From: Helicobacter cetorum
GTDB taxonomy: Bacteria; Campylobacterota; Campylobacteria; Campylobacterales; Helicobacteraceae
Direction: 5' to 3'
DNA: 64,000 nt
Assembly: GCF_900198405.1 (NCBI RefSeq)
Contig: NZ_FZMR01000019.1
Span: forward strand, 1 to 64,000
Shown: piece by piece, positions 32,361 to 40,812 of the stretch
Position numbering within the stretch: the stretch's first letter is position 1
How the letters are laid out: each line of letters starts with the position of its first letter
The notes under the pieces: model-generated
Databases searched by the model: none
Told to the model about the DNA's origin: nothing
What the model saw: only the letters and a program-made list of their open reading frames with translations
Position numbers and translations under genes: made by a program

Positions 32361-33887
32361 TTACTCCCATTCAATGGTTCCTGGTGGCTTAGAAGTAATA
32401 TCATACACCACCCTATTAATGCCACTCACTTCATTAGTAATACGATTAGAAACTTTTTCTAAAAAAGAATGCTCTAAATGCGAAAAGCTTGCTGTCATTC
32501 CATCACTAGCATTTACGGCTCTTAAACACACGACATTTTCATAAGTGCGATTATCTCCCATAACGCCCACAGAATTGACATTCAATAACACACAAAAGGC
32601 TTGCCACACTTTATCGTATAAATTAGCGTTTTTAAGCTCATCAATAAAAATGGCATCCGCTTCTTGAAGACATTTGATTTTACTTTCACTAATCTCGCCT
32701 AAAATCCTTATAGCAAGTCCAGGTCCTGGAAAAGGATGGCGCATTAAAAAATCTTTGGTAATGCCTAGTTCTTTACCAAGCAAACGCACTTCATCTTTAA
32801 ACAACTCTCTTAAAGGCTCTATGAGCTTAAAGTCCATCCACTCAGGTAGTCCGCCTACATTATGGTGTGATTTGATTACTTTTGAAGGTCCTTTGACGCT
32901 TACTGATTCAATCACATCAGGATACAATGTGCCTTGGGCTAAAAACTCAATTTTGCCTTTTAAGTGGTGCTTTTTAGCTTCTTTTTCAAACACTTCAATA
33001 AAGGTCTCACCAATTATTTTTCGTTTTAACTCAGGCTCACTCACACCCTTTAACTTAGATAAAAAGATTTCTTTGGCATCTATGGTGTTTAAAGGAATTT
33101 GCAAATCCCTAAACATGCTTTGAACCATTTCTTTTTCATTTTTACGCAATAAGCCATGATCAACAAATACAGCGATTAAATTATCCTTAATCGCTCTGTG
33201 TAGTAGCGTAGCAACTACCGTAGAATCTACGCCACCACTTACTGCACACAAAACCTTAGCGTTAGAGACTTGCTCTTTTAGTCTAATAATCTCTTCTTTA
33301 GCAAATTTTTGCATTCCCCAAGTTTTTTTGCAACCACAAACCAAAAGAGCAAAATTTTCTAAAATTTTACCCCCTTCTTCGCTTTGAATGACTTCTGGGT
33401 GGAATTGCAAGCCAAAAATCTTTTTTAATTCAATCGCACAATGGGGTGAATTAGGACTTTTTGCAATAGTAGTAAAATCTTTAGGTAGCTCTATGACTTT
33501 ATCCATATGGCTCATCCACACAAGACTTTCTGTTTTCACGCCTTCAAAAATTACAGAATTTTGAATAATTTCTAAAGTGGCTTTACCAAATTCTTGCTCA
33601 TTCGCACAAGCTACTACCCCCCCAAAAAAATCCACCAAATACTGCATACCATAGCAAATCCCTAAAATCGGTAAGCCCAAATCAAAGATTTTTTCACTGG
33701 GTTTGTAAGCATCTTTAGTGTATACACTTGCTGGCCCCCCACTTAAAATCAATCCTTTAGGGGCTTTTTTTTGAATATTTTCCACACTTTCAAAAAAGGG
33801 GACTATTTCAGCATAGATACCACTCTCTCTTAATCTTCTAGCAATAAGCTGTGTGTATTGACTTCCAAAATCTAATACTAAAATCAT
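32361..33887 (-). CDS. guaA: GMP synthase GuaA
   Basis: 508 residues that convert XMP to GMP using glutamine and ATP. The N-terminal glutamine amidotransferase has the catalytic Cys in GICYGMQ and His in LQFHPE; the ATP pyrophosphatase loop is [10 protein letters not shown] near residue 216; the C-terminal dimer domain ends in KPPGTIEWE, the usual GuaA terminus. A T7G7 run lies in the codons for DFFGG near 33617-33630. It is part of a leftward run of genes and matches HP0409. Confidence 0.97.
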   Translation of the reverse strand: MILVLDFGSQYTQLIARRLRESGIYAEIVPFFESVENIQKKAPKGLILSGGPASVYTKDAYKPSEKIFDLGLPILGICYGMQYLVDFFGGVVACANEQEFGKATLEIIQNSVIFEGVKTESLVWMSHMDKVIELPKDFTTIAKSPNSPHCAIELKKIFGLQFHPEVIQSEEGGKILENFALLVCGCKKTWGMQKFAKEEIIRLKEQVSNAKVLCAVSGGVDSTVVATLLHRAIKDNLIAVFVDHGLLRKNEKEMVQSMFRDLQIPLNTIDAKEIFLSKLKGVSEPELKRKIIGETFIEVFEKEAKKHHLKGKIEFLAQGTLYPDVIESVSVKGPSKVIKSHHNVGGLPEWMDFKLIEPLRELFKDEVRLLGKELGITKDFLMRHPFPGPGLAIRILGEISESKIKCLQEADAIFIDELKNANLYDKVWQAFCVLLNVNSVGVMGDNRTYENVVCLRAVNASDGMTASFSHLEHSFLEKVSNRITNEVSGINRVVYDITSKPPGTIEWE

Positions 33888-33915
33888 TCTTGTTCTTTCA
33901 TTAACGCTCTAATTT

Positions 33916-34404
33916 TTACTTATGTTTATGGATTATATAAGGCGTTTGATAATTGACTTTATAGCCCTCAATCAAACCTAATGCTTTATTTTTAAACCAA
34001 TCCTTTAATTTAGATATATCTTTTCTTTTTGCCCTAGCACAATACTTAGGCTCAATCATAGAAAATACATAATTGGTCTTGTCCTTAGCAGACTCAAACA
34101 AAATTTCTTGTAAAGAAAGGGCATTTTTAGGAACTTTTTTCATTGTGGCTTCAGATAACAAGACTGCATCAAATTGACAAAGCTCTTTTTTATCGTTTTT
34201 ATCTTTCTCTTTTGCTACTACAAACTTAAGTCTAGCATGCATTTCATCTTGAAAATCCATAGCTAACACTTCTAAAAACCGACCGCTCAAACTCTCATCA
34301 CTCTTTATAACAAAACCTTGAGACTCTGCCCCAAATAATGTCCCCCCTACCAAAAGAGACCCTAAACATAAACTTAAGTATTTTTTAAAAAAATTTTTAA
34401 TCAT
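33916..34404 (-). CDS. Small exported protein of the BisC operon
   Basis: 162 residues with a signal peptide (MIKNFFKKYLSLCLGSLLVGGTLFGA) and a mature part of about 135 residues with two cysteines. I do not recognise the family. The start at 34404 follows AGGATTGAA; the open frame extends further upstream but overlaps the remnant of the cytochrome-like gene. It is the last gene of the bisC cluster, so a role in periplasmic N- or S-oxide reduction is possible but only by context. Confidence 0.65.
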   Translation of the reverse strand: MIKNFFKKYLSLCLGSLLVGGTLFGAESQGFVIKSDESLSGRFLEVLAMDFQDEMHARLKFVVAKEKDKNDKKELCQFDAVLLSEATMKKVPKNALSLQEILFESAKDKTNYVFSMIEPKYCARAKRKDISKLKDWFKNKALGLIEGYKVNYQTPYIIHKHK

Positions 34405-34411
34405 TTCAATC

Positions 34412-34612
34412 CTATTCATCATCAGTCGCATAGCCATCAATAGCATGAGAGTGCAAATATTGAATAATCTTTCTTGCCTCTTCATTGGTTGGCATAGCAA
34501 AAGTTCTCATAGTGGCAAAAATCCCATCCCATTCTACCATGTTATGCTCTTTTGGTGCATGGGCTGCATGATACATTGAACAAGTATCATAATATAAAAA
34601 CTCAGAATCTGA
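34412..34612 (-). pseudogene. Severed C-terminal half of BisC partner, cytochrome-like
   Basis: 66 codons continue in frame straight after the TGA stop of the preceding gene and end at a TAG. They contain CSMYHAAHAP, which looks like a CxxCH haem site whose second Cys is Tyr, then EWDGIFATM, FAMPTNEEA and IIQYLHSHAIDG, a pattern I associate with small monohaem c-type partners of TMAO/DMSO reductases in epsilonproteobacteria. Read through the TGA, the gene would be one protein of about 179 residues. No start with a ribosome site serves this half alone. Probably a nonsense mutation plus loss of the haem motif. Confidence 0.6.
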
Positions 34613-34951
34613 TCATGCTTTAGCTTGGTCGCTTGTAAGCTTTTTCTTAGGAACAGCTACTTCCATAGTGTCTGATTGCACGCCACCTGCCTTAGTTAAA
34701 GAAATAAATGCCATAGCAAAATTCTTAGTCGCATACAACACTCTAGTGTCATCTTTCTTCAAATAACCTTTGACTTTAACTACGCTTTTATCCCCCACAT
34801 CACTCATTCTATCTACCGGTGTCCCTCTAGCAATAGTTCCAATTTTTTCCTTACCAGACTTATCATAGACATCTATATCATCACCTATAACATACAATCT
34901 CTCTGCACTCAACGCACTTAAAAATAACGCCAACATTAACAACTTCTTCAT
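34613..34951 (-). CDS. Exported SH3-like protein, truncated
   Basis: 112 residues with a short signal peptide (MKKLLMLALFLSALSA) and a bacterial SH3-like fold (RLYVIGDDIDVYDKSGKEKIGTIARGTPV...VKVKGYL). By position it matches HP0408, directly downstream of bisC by 23 bases. It appears to be the front part of a longer protein that is cut by a TGA at 34613; the frame then stays open for 66 more codons. The remaining SH3-like domain could still fold and be exported. Confidence 0.65.
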   Translation of the reverse strand: MKKLLMLALFLSALSAERLYVIGDDIDVYDKSGKEKIGTIARGTPVDRMSDVGDKSVVKVKGYLKKDDTRVLYATKNFAMAFISLTKAGGVQSDTMEVAVPKKKLTSDQAKA

Positions 34952-34974
34952 CTTTTACTCCTTTTGCTTTATAT

Positions 34975-37371
34975 TTATGCACCAATAATGCTTGGCACTG
35001 AAATAGAATGATAGGGTTTTACCAATTCACTCTTTTTAAGTCTTCTAATCCCTACTAAAACCGTATTGGCTGAAACCGCTTGTGCCATGCCACTTGTAGG
35101 ACGCGAAGAGGTTAGCACATTCACATGCCCTGCATTACATCGTGGGTTTTTAGCTCTAGTATCTTCTGGGTCATACCACGCCCCCTCTTGAATACATAAA
35201 ACGCCTTGACGGATATTCTTAGTTACAAACGCTCCGGCTAATAACCTACCCCTAGCGTTAAACACTTCTACAATCTCACCATGCTTAATGCCTAATTTTT
35301 TAGCGTCTAACTCATTAATCACTACAGGCTCTCTGCCTTGAATTTTATACGCATTTCTAATCCAAGTGTTATCCAGCTGTGAATGAACACGATATTTTGG
35401 GTGTGGAGAAACCAAATGGAATGGGTAAGTCTCAGCCATTTTAGAGCCTAGCCACTCTGCTGGCTCAAACCAAGTCGGATGCCCTTTAAAATCAGCTAGT
35501 TTAAAATCCGCACATTTTTGAGAAAAGATTTGGATTTTTCCACTTTCTGTAGCTAACTTATTATTCACTGGGTCTTGTCTAAATTCGGCATGACGCACAA
35601 ATTTTCTCGCATCTTCAGGGATTTCAAACTCCACAAAACCATCGCTCCAAAATTTATCAAACGATTTTAAAGTAGGGCCATCACTTCTATCATAAAAGCG
35701 TTTAATCCATTCCATATAGCTCCTACCACCCGTAAAGCGCTGCTCTGCTTCATTACCCCCAATGCGTAAGGCAAGTTGTCTGAAAATCTCATAGTCATCT
35801 TTAGATTCATAAACAGGCTCTACGACCTTACGCATGGCATAAATCACATTCTTAGAATAGCTCCCCCCAAAGGTAATATCATCTCTTTCCATCGTGCTAG
35901 TAGAAGGAAAGACAATATCAGCAAACTTCGCTGTAGGCGTCCACCAAGGCTCATGCACAATCACACAATCCACGCTCCTTAACGCACGAATAAGTTCATT
36001 CGCATCGGGCTCATGCCCTAATAAACTCGCCCCACAATTATAAACCATTTTTACCTTGGGGAGCTTGATTTTTTTACCCTTGAAATCAATTTCTTTACCC
36101 GGATTTAAAATCGCTTCAGAAACCCTAGATGCTGGAATAGTCGCTCTCACACGATTACGCCCTTGTGAAATTCCCGGAATGGGTCTTGCCCCTGAGCTTG
36201 CTTGCCCATTTCCGCTATAATGCATTGAAAAACCAAAGCCCCCACCAGGCAAGCCCACTTGACCAATCATACTAGCTAAAACGATTAACGCCCAATCAGG
36301 TTGCTCGCCATGCTGGGCTCTTTGCATCGCCCAATTACCCGCTAAAAAAGTGCGAGTAGAAACAAATAAATCCGCTAATTCTTTGATTTTTTCTGCACTC
36401 ACTTCAGTGATTTTTGCTGCCCACTCTTTAGTTTTTGGAGTATTATCAGTTTTTCCTAATAAATAAGGCAAGAATTTATCAAAACCATCGGTATATTTAG
36501 CGATAAAATCCTTATTGTATTTCCCACTCGTATATAAGTAATGCATCATGCCTAACATTAACGCCACATCAGTGTTAGGGCGAATCTTAATCCACTCTGC
36601 GTTGAACGCTTGGGCAGTTTCGGTATAAATAGGGTCAATAACAATAAATTTAATCCCAGCCTTTTTATACATAGGATAATATTTATCATTAACATGGTTT
36701 GGCACAAAATAATCAATACGATTACACTTGAATAAATCTGCCCCCCACATGACATATACCTTACAATTTTTAATCATCTCTTCATGGGTAGTTTGCTGTG
36801 AATAAACTTCCATATCTCCCACGATAATAGGATTTACTCTGCCTGCTGCACCATTACTATACTCTCCATCAGTCCCAACTGCCCCCCCTAAAGTCGTGTT
36901 AAAAAAGCGCCCTGCTAGGCTATTGCAACGATGCAACTTGCCCACATGCCCCCAGCCACCATAACTCGCATTATAGATGTTTTCTCTAGGAATTTCTTTA
37001 AGCTTTTTAGTTGCTAAATCCAAAGCCACATCCCAGCTCACACGCACAAATTCTTCTTTACCACGCAATTCTTTGTGGTTTCTCTTACCCTCTAAAAAAC
37101 TCCTACGCACACAAGGGTATTTAACTCTCGTATCTGAATACACCCTATCTGTCATAGCTTTTATCATCATAGTGGGGTTATAATCAGTTTTTTGAGGAAT
37201 AATATCTTTAATCACTCCATTTTGAACCTTTGCAATAAAGGGCCCAAAATGCGTTGCATGTGGAATAGACTCCACTTTTTCAAAGCTATTAACAGCCCCC
37301 AAAGGACTGACTCCAACTAACGCCGTTATCCCTGCTGTTCCTTTTAGGATACTTCTGCGTGAAATAGACAT
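34975..37371 (-). CDS. bisC: Periplasmic molybdoenzyme, BisC/TorA family
   Basis: 798 residues with a twin-arginine signal (MSISRRSILKGTAG), so it is exported folded with its cofactor. It belongs to the DMSO reductase family, with a bis-molybdopterin guanine dinucleotide cofactor and no N-terminal iron-sulfur cysteines. GEYSNGAA, near residue 180, contains the probable molybdenum-ligating serine. WWTPTAKFADIVFPSTS and the C-terminal pterin-binding domain (HSQLDNTWIRN) are intact. It probably reduces N- or S-oxides such as methionine sulfoxide, biotin sulfoxide or TMAO. It matches HP0407. The frame is intact although its small partner gene is broken. Confidence 0.92.
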   Translation of the reverse strand: MSISRRSILKGTAGITALVGVSPLGAVNSFEKVESIPHATHFGPFIAKVQNGVIKDIIPQKTDYNPTMMIKAMTDRVYSDTRVKYPCVRRSFLEGKRNHKELRGKEEFVRVSWDVALDLATKKLKEIPRENIYNASYGGWGHVGKLHRCNSLAGRFFNTTLGGAVGTDGEYSNGAAGRVNPIIVGDMEVYSQQTTHEEMIKNCKVYVMWGADLFKCNRIDYFVPNHVNDKYYPMYKKAGIKFIVIDPIYTETAQAFNAEWIKIRPNTDVALMLGMMHYLYTSGKYNKDFIAKYTDGFDKFLPYLLGKTDNTPKTKEWAAKITEVSAEKIKELADLFVSTRTFLAGNWAMQRAQHGEQPDWALIVLASMIGQVGLPGGGFGFSMHYSGNGQASSGARPIPGISQGRNRVRATIPASRVSEAILNPGKEIDFKGKKIKLPKVKMVYNCGASLLGHEPDANELIRALRSVDCVIVHEPWWTPTAKFADIVFPSTSTMERDDITFGGSYSKNVIYAMRKVVEPVYESKDDYEIFRQLALRIGGNEAEQRFTGGRSYMEWIKRFYDRSDGPTLKSFDKFWSDGFVEFEIPEDARKFVRHAEFRQDPVNNKLATESGKIQIFSQKCADFKLADFKGHPTWFEPAEWLGSKMAETYPFHLVSPHPKYRVHSQLDNTWIRNAYKIQGREPVVINELDAKKLGIKHGEIVEVFNARGRLLAGAFVTKNIRQGVLCIQEGAWYDPEDTRAKNPRCNAGHVNVLTSSRPTSGMAQAVSANTVLVGIRRLKKSELVKPYHSISVPSIIGA

Positions 37372-37475
37372 GGTTCTCCTTGTGGTAAGTGAATTAGATA
37401 CAAATCCCTAAATTCTAGCACATAATAAATAAAAATATTGTTAATCAACTTCTCATTTTTAGAATCAAATTAGAA

Positions 37476-38057
37476 CTATTTTTTATTTATGCTCCCCATA
37501 TCAGAAACTTTTCCCCACATCAAGCGGTATTTTCTCTTCATAAATTCAATTTCTTCTCTAGCTTTTTCAAGCTCGTTGCGCATCATATCAATGGTTTTTT
37601 TGTCTTCCTCATAGACTTCTTGCATAGAAATTAGCGCATCTTTTAAAAACATGTTTTCATTTTTAAAAGCCCCAATGGTCTCATCTTTTGCCAAAATTAC
37701 TTTATCATGCAAGCTTAAAATAGTATTAATGGTCTTTTCTACAAACATAGGCTCCAAAGAATGTCCATTCATATCCATTGAAACCAAATTGTTTTCTACT
37801 TTTTTAATTAGGGCATTTGTCCCACTACTCGCATCAACTAAAAGTTTAGAGCCACTTTTCTTGCTCTGAATTTTTCCCTCATTAACCAACTCTAAAACAC
37901 GCTCTTTAGAAAGCCCAGAAAGATTGCTAAATTCAGCAAGCTCTACCCAAGCTAACGCACTCAAATCCTCCGGAATGACTTGTTCACTAGACTTTGAAGT
38001 CCCACTGATTTCTTCTGTCATGCTTTGTTTTGCTTTATCCAAATTAAGAATATCCAA
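37476..38057 (-). CDS. DUF3972-like protein with helix-turn-helix and coiled coil
   Basis: 193 residues, cytoplasmic. Residues 33-75 (WVELAEFSNLSGLSKERVLELVNEGKI) look like a small MerR/excisionase-type DNA-binding element, and residues 125-180 are a charged coiled coil. By position it matches HP0406. To my memory it is a Campylobacterales-specific family of unknown function, DUF3972. It lies 27 bases downstream of the NifS-like gene. Confidence 0.65.
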   Translation of the reverse strand: MDILNLDKAKQSMTEEISGTSKSSEQVIPEDLSALAWVELAEFSNLSGLSKERVLELVNEGKIQSKKSGSKLLVDASSGTNALIKKVENNLVSMDMNGHSLEPMFVEKTINTILSLHDKVILAKDETIGAFKNENMFLKDALISMQEVYEEDKKTIDMMRNELEKAREEIEFMKRKYRLMWGKVSDMGSINKK

Positions 38058-38083
38058 GAATTAATTCTCCTTAAATCGCTAAC

Positions 38084-39406
38084 TTAACGCAATTTTTTAA
38101 TCGCCTTTTTCAAGCTCTCTAACAAATAGTCAATATCACTCACTGAATGGCTAAAGTGTAAACTTACCCTAAGCCATCCGGGTTTAGTGGTAAAATCGCT
38201 TGATTTTTGGGTGTTAAGATTCAATAAATCATGCCCATAAGGCCCTGCACAAGAACAACCCGCACGAGTTTCAATAGCGTATTCATAGCTTAAAACCCTA
38301 GCCAAATCATAGGGCGAAACACCCCCAATATTAAAAGCCACAACGCCTAAACGACTCGCTGTTAAATTTCCATAGATATTAATAGCTGGCAAATCTTTTA
38401 ATCCTTGCATAAGCACTCTTAAAAGAATATTTTCTCTTTTTTTAATAAAGTCCAAATCGCATTCATCTCTTAATTGATACGCTAGAGTGCTTTTATAAAA
38501 TTGTAATAATCCTGGTGTGCCAAACTCTTCTCTTAGGGGCAATTCATCAATAAATTCATGCCTGTTATTATTAGCGTATTTAATCACTCCCCCTGCACTA
38601 AAGCTAGGGGCAATTTGAGCGTCAATCAAATCTTTAGCAATACCTAAAAGACCGCACCCTCCAACACCCCCTAAAAGCTTATGGGGAGCATAAAAACCTG
38701 CTTTATATTCACAATCTTTAGGGTTAGCATGAGCGCTAAAATTAGCCAAATCTAAAGCTAAAGTGGCTCTATAATTCTTACACAACGATGAAACTTCTTT
38801 TAGGGGCGTAAGAAGTCCTGTTACATTAGAAGCAGCACTGATAGAAACCAAGCTATTAGGGGTTTTTTTTAAGTGTTGCTCTAAATTTTCTAAATCTAAT
38901 AAGCCATGTTTATTTAAAGGAATACGCACCACATCACACAAACCTTCACGCCAGCTAATTTCATTAGAATGGTGTTCATAAGGGCCTACAACAATATGCT
39001 TTAAAGGAATATCTTTTAAATACGGCTCTAAATTTTTCTTCGTTTTAGAAGGAATACACACCCCTAAAATCTCTTGAAATTTCTTAATCGCTGAACTTGC
39101 CCCATATCCAGCGCTCAATACATAACAATCTTCATTTAAATTTAAAGAACGCTTTAAGCGTTCTTGACACTCTTCTAAAAGCACACCCATTAAAATAGCA
39201 TGTTTAGAAGCGATAGAGTGAGCGTTCGCATAGTAAGGCAATAAAGATTTTATGCGCTTTTCAACTAAACTACTCGCTAATCCTGATGCCCCAAAGTCAA
39301 AATAACGCACCCCTTTTTTTAAGATAATACTAGAGCGAACTTGCTCTAAAAGGTCTTCATTAGAATTGAGTAAGGGGGCAAAACTCTTATTGAAAAATGC
39401 TTGCAT
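38084..39406 (-). CDS. NifS-like class V aminotransferase
   Basis: 440 residues of the PLP-dependent class V aminotransferase/cysteine desulfurase family. The PLP lysine lies in APHKLLGG near residue 236, and SAASNVTGLLTPL and ALDLANFSAHA are family blocks. A cysteine pair in the C-terminal part, TRAGCSCAGP, is where desulfurases carry their active-site Cys. It matches HP0405, a paralogue of the main NifS of H. pylori. Whether it acts as a desulfurase is not settled by sequence. It starts 20 bases downstream of the HIT gene. Confidence 0.85.
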   Translation of the reverse strand: MQAFFNKSFAPLLNSNEDLLEQVRSSIILKKGVRYFDFGASGLASSLVEKRIKSLLPYYANAHSIASKHAILMGVLLEECQERLKRSLNLNEDCYVLSAGYGASSAIKKFQEILGVCIPSKTKKNLEPYLKDIPLKHIVVGPYEHHSNEISWREGLCDVVRIPLNKHGLLDLENLEQHLKKTPNSLVSISAASNVTGLLTPLKEVSSLCKNYRATLALDLANFSAHANPKDCEYKAGFYAPHKLLGGVGGCGLLGIAKDLIDAQIAPSFSAGGVIKYANNNRHEFIDELPLREEFGTPGLLQFYKSTLAYQLRDECDLDFIKKRENILLRVLMQGLKDLPAINIYGNLTASRLGVVAFNIGGVSPYDLARVLSYEYAIETRAGCSCAGPYGHDLLNLNTQKSSDFTTKPGWLRVSLHFSHSVSDIDYLLESLKKAIKKLR

Positions 39407-39425
39407 AAAAACTTGCTAACGCCCT

Positions 39426-39740
39426 TTAGCGTTTATCTCCGCTTAAAATATGAAAATGCAAATGCATCACTTCTTGTCCAGCATTTTTACCCACATTAGT
39501 TAAAAGCTTATAGCCATTTTCTTTAATGCCTAATTTTTCTACCACTTCAAAAATAAATGCTGTCATTTGTGCCATAAGCTCTGGGGTTATGCCATTAAAA
39601 TCTTGAATGCTTTTTTTAGGAATAACTAAGGCATGGACTTTAGCTTTAGGGTTAATATCATAAAAGGATAAAAAATGCTCGTTTTCTAAAATCTTAGAAC
39701 AAGGAATTTCGCCTTTAATTATCTTTTCAAATACATTCAT
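39426..39740 (-). CDS. HIT-family nucleotide hydrolase
   Basis: 104 residues with the histidine triad HLHFHIL near residues 94-100 and the N-terminal IIKGEIPCSKILE block of HinT proteins. Such enzymes hydrolyse purine nucleoside phosphoramidates. Length and sequence are typical. First gene of a leftward cluster with the NifS-like and DUF3972-like genes, divergent from pheS; matches HP0404. Confidence 0.93.
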   Translation of the reverse strand: MNVFEKIIKGEIPCSKILENEHFLSFYDINPKAKVHALVIPKKSIQDFNGITPELMAQMTAFIFEVVEKLGIKENGYKLLTNVGKNAGQEVMHLHFHILSGDKR

Positions 39741-39825
39741 GCTTAATTTCGCTCTCTTTTAAGGTTTTCTTTTATTAAAGTTGTATTATACTCTAGCTTT
39801 TGAAAATAAAATAAAAGGATAGTTA

Positions 39826-40812
39826 TTGCACACCTTAATAGAGCGATTAGAAAAGGTCAATAATAGCAAAGAATTAGAAGAAGTGCGTTTGAATGCCCTT
39901 GGAAAAAAAGGGGTTTTTGCTGATAAGTTTAACCAGCTTAAAAATTTAAATGGCGAAGAAAAAAATGCCTTTGCTAAAGAAATACACCATTATAAACAAG
40001 CGTTTGAAAAAGCGTTTGAGTTGAAAAAAAAGACCATTATGGAGCTTGAGTTAGAAGAATGCTTAAAAAAAGAAAAAATTGATGTGAGCTTGTTTAACGC
40101 TCAAAAAACAAGCTCTTCTCACCCCCTAAACTACACCAAAAATAAAATCATTGAGTTTTTTACCCCCTTAGGATACAAGCTTGAAATCGGCTCTTTAGTG
40201 GAAGATGATTTTCATAATTTTAGTGCCTTAAACTTACCCCCTTATCATCCTGCAAGAGATATGCAAGATACTTTCTATTTTAAGGATAACAAACTTTTAA
40301 GGACACACACTTCACCTGTTCAAATCCACACCATGCAAAATCAAACCCCCCCTATTAAGATGATTTGCTTAGGCGAAACCTTTAGGCGAGATTATGACTT
40401 GACCCATACGCCCATGTTTCATCAAATTGAAGGGCTTGTGGTAGATAAAAAAGGAAGTATCCATTTCACGCACTTAAAGGGCGTGATAGAAGATTTTTTG
40501 CATTACTTTTTTGGCAATGTGAAATTAAGATGGCGTTCGAGCTTTTTCCCTTTTACTGAACCTAGTGCTGAAGTGGATATTAGCTGTGTATTTTGTAAGC
40601 AAGAAGGCTGTAGGGTATGCTCTCATACCGGTTGGCTAGAAGTTTTAGGCTGTGGCATGGTAAATAATGCTGTGTTTGATGCAATAGGGTATAAAAATGT
40701 GAGCGGATTTGCCTTTGGCATGGGCATTGAGAGATTAGCAATGCTTACTTGTCAAATCAATGATTTACGCAGTTTCTTTGAAACTGATTTAAGAGTATTG
40801 GAGAGCTTTTAA
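39826..40812 (+). CDS. pheS: Phenylalanyl-tRNA synthetase alpha chain
   Basis: 328 residues, the catalytic class II subunit that charges tRNA-Phe with PheT. Motif 2 ([21 protein letters not shown]) and motif 3 ([11 protein letters not shown]) are present. The start is a TTG at 39826 with AAAAGGA seven bases upstream; no ATG is available before the conserved [11 protein letters not shown] start. The stop overlaps the pheT start in TAATG, so the two chains are coupled. Confidence 0.97.
   Translation: MHTLIERLEKVNNSKELEEVRLNALGKKGVFADKFNQLKNLNGEEKNAFAKEIHHYKQAFEKAFELKKKTIMELELEECLKKEKIDVSLFNAQKTSSSHPLNYTKNKIIEFFTPLGYKLEIGSLVEDDFHNFSALNLPPYHPARDMQDTFYFKDNKLLRTHTSPVQIHTMQNQTPPIKMICLGETFRRDYDLTHTPMFHQIEGLVVDKKGSIHFTHLKGVIEDFLHYFFGNVKLRWRSSFFPFTEPSAEVDISCVFCKQEGCRVCSHTGWLEVLGCGMVNNAVFDAIGYKNVSGFAFGMGIERLAMLTCQINDLRSFFETDLRVLESF

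Noticed and set aside
33617-33630. C7A7 (T7G7) run in guaA, and the G7 run in rseP, as phase-variation switches
   Set aside because: Both encode conserved glycines in essential or core genes and are short; switching is unlikely to be tolerated.
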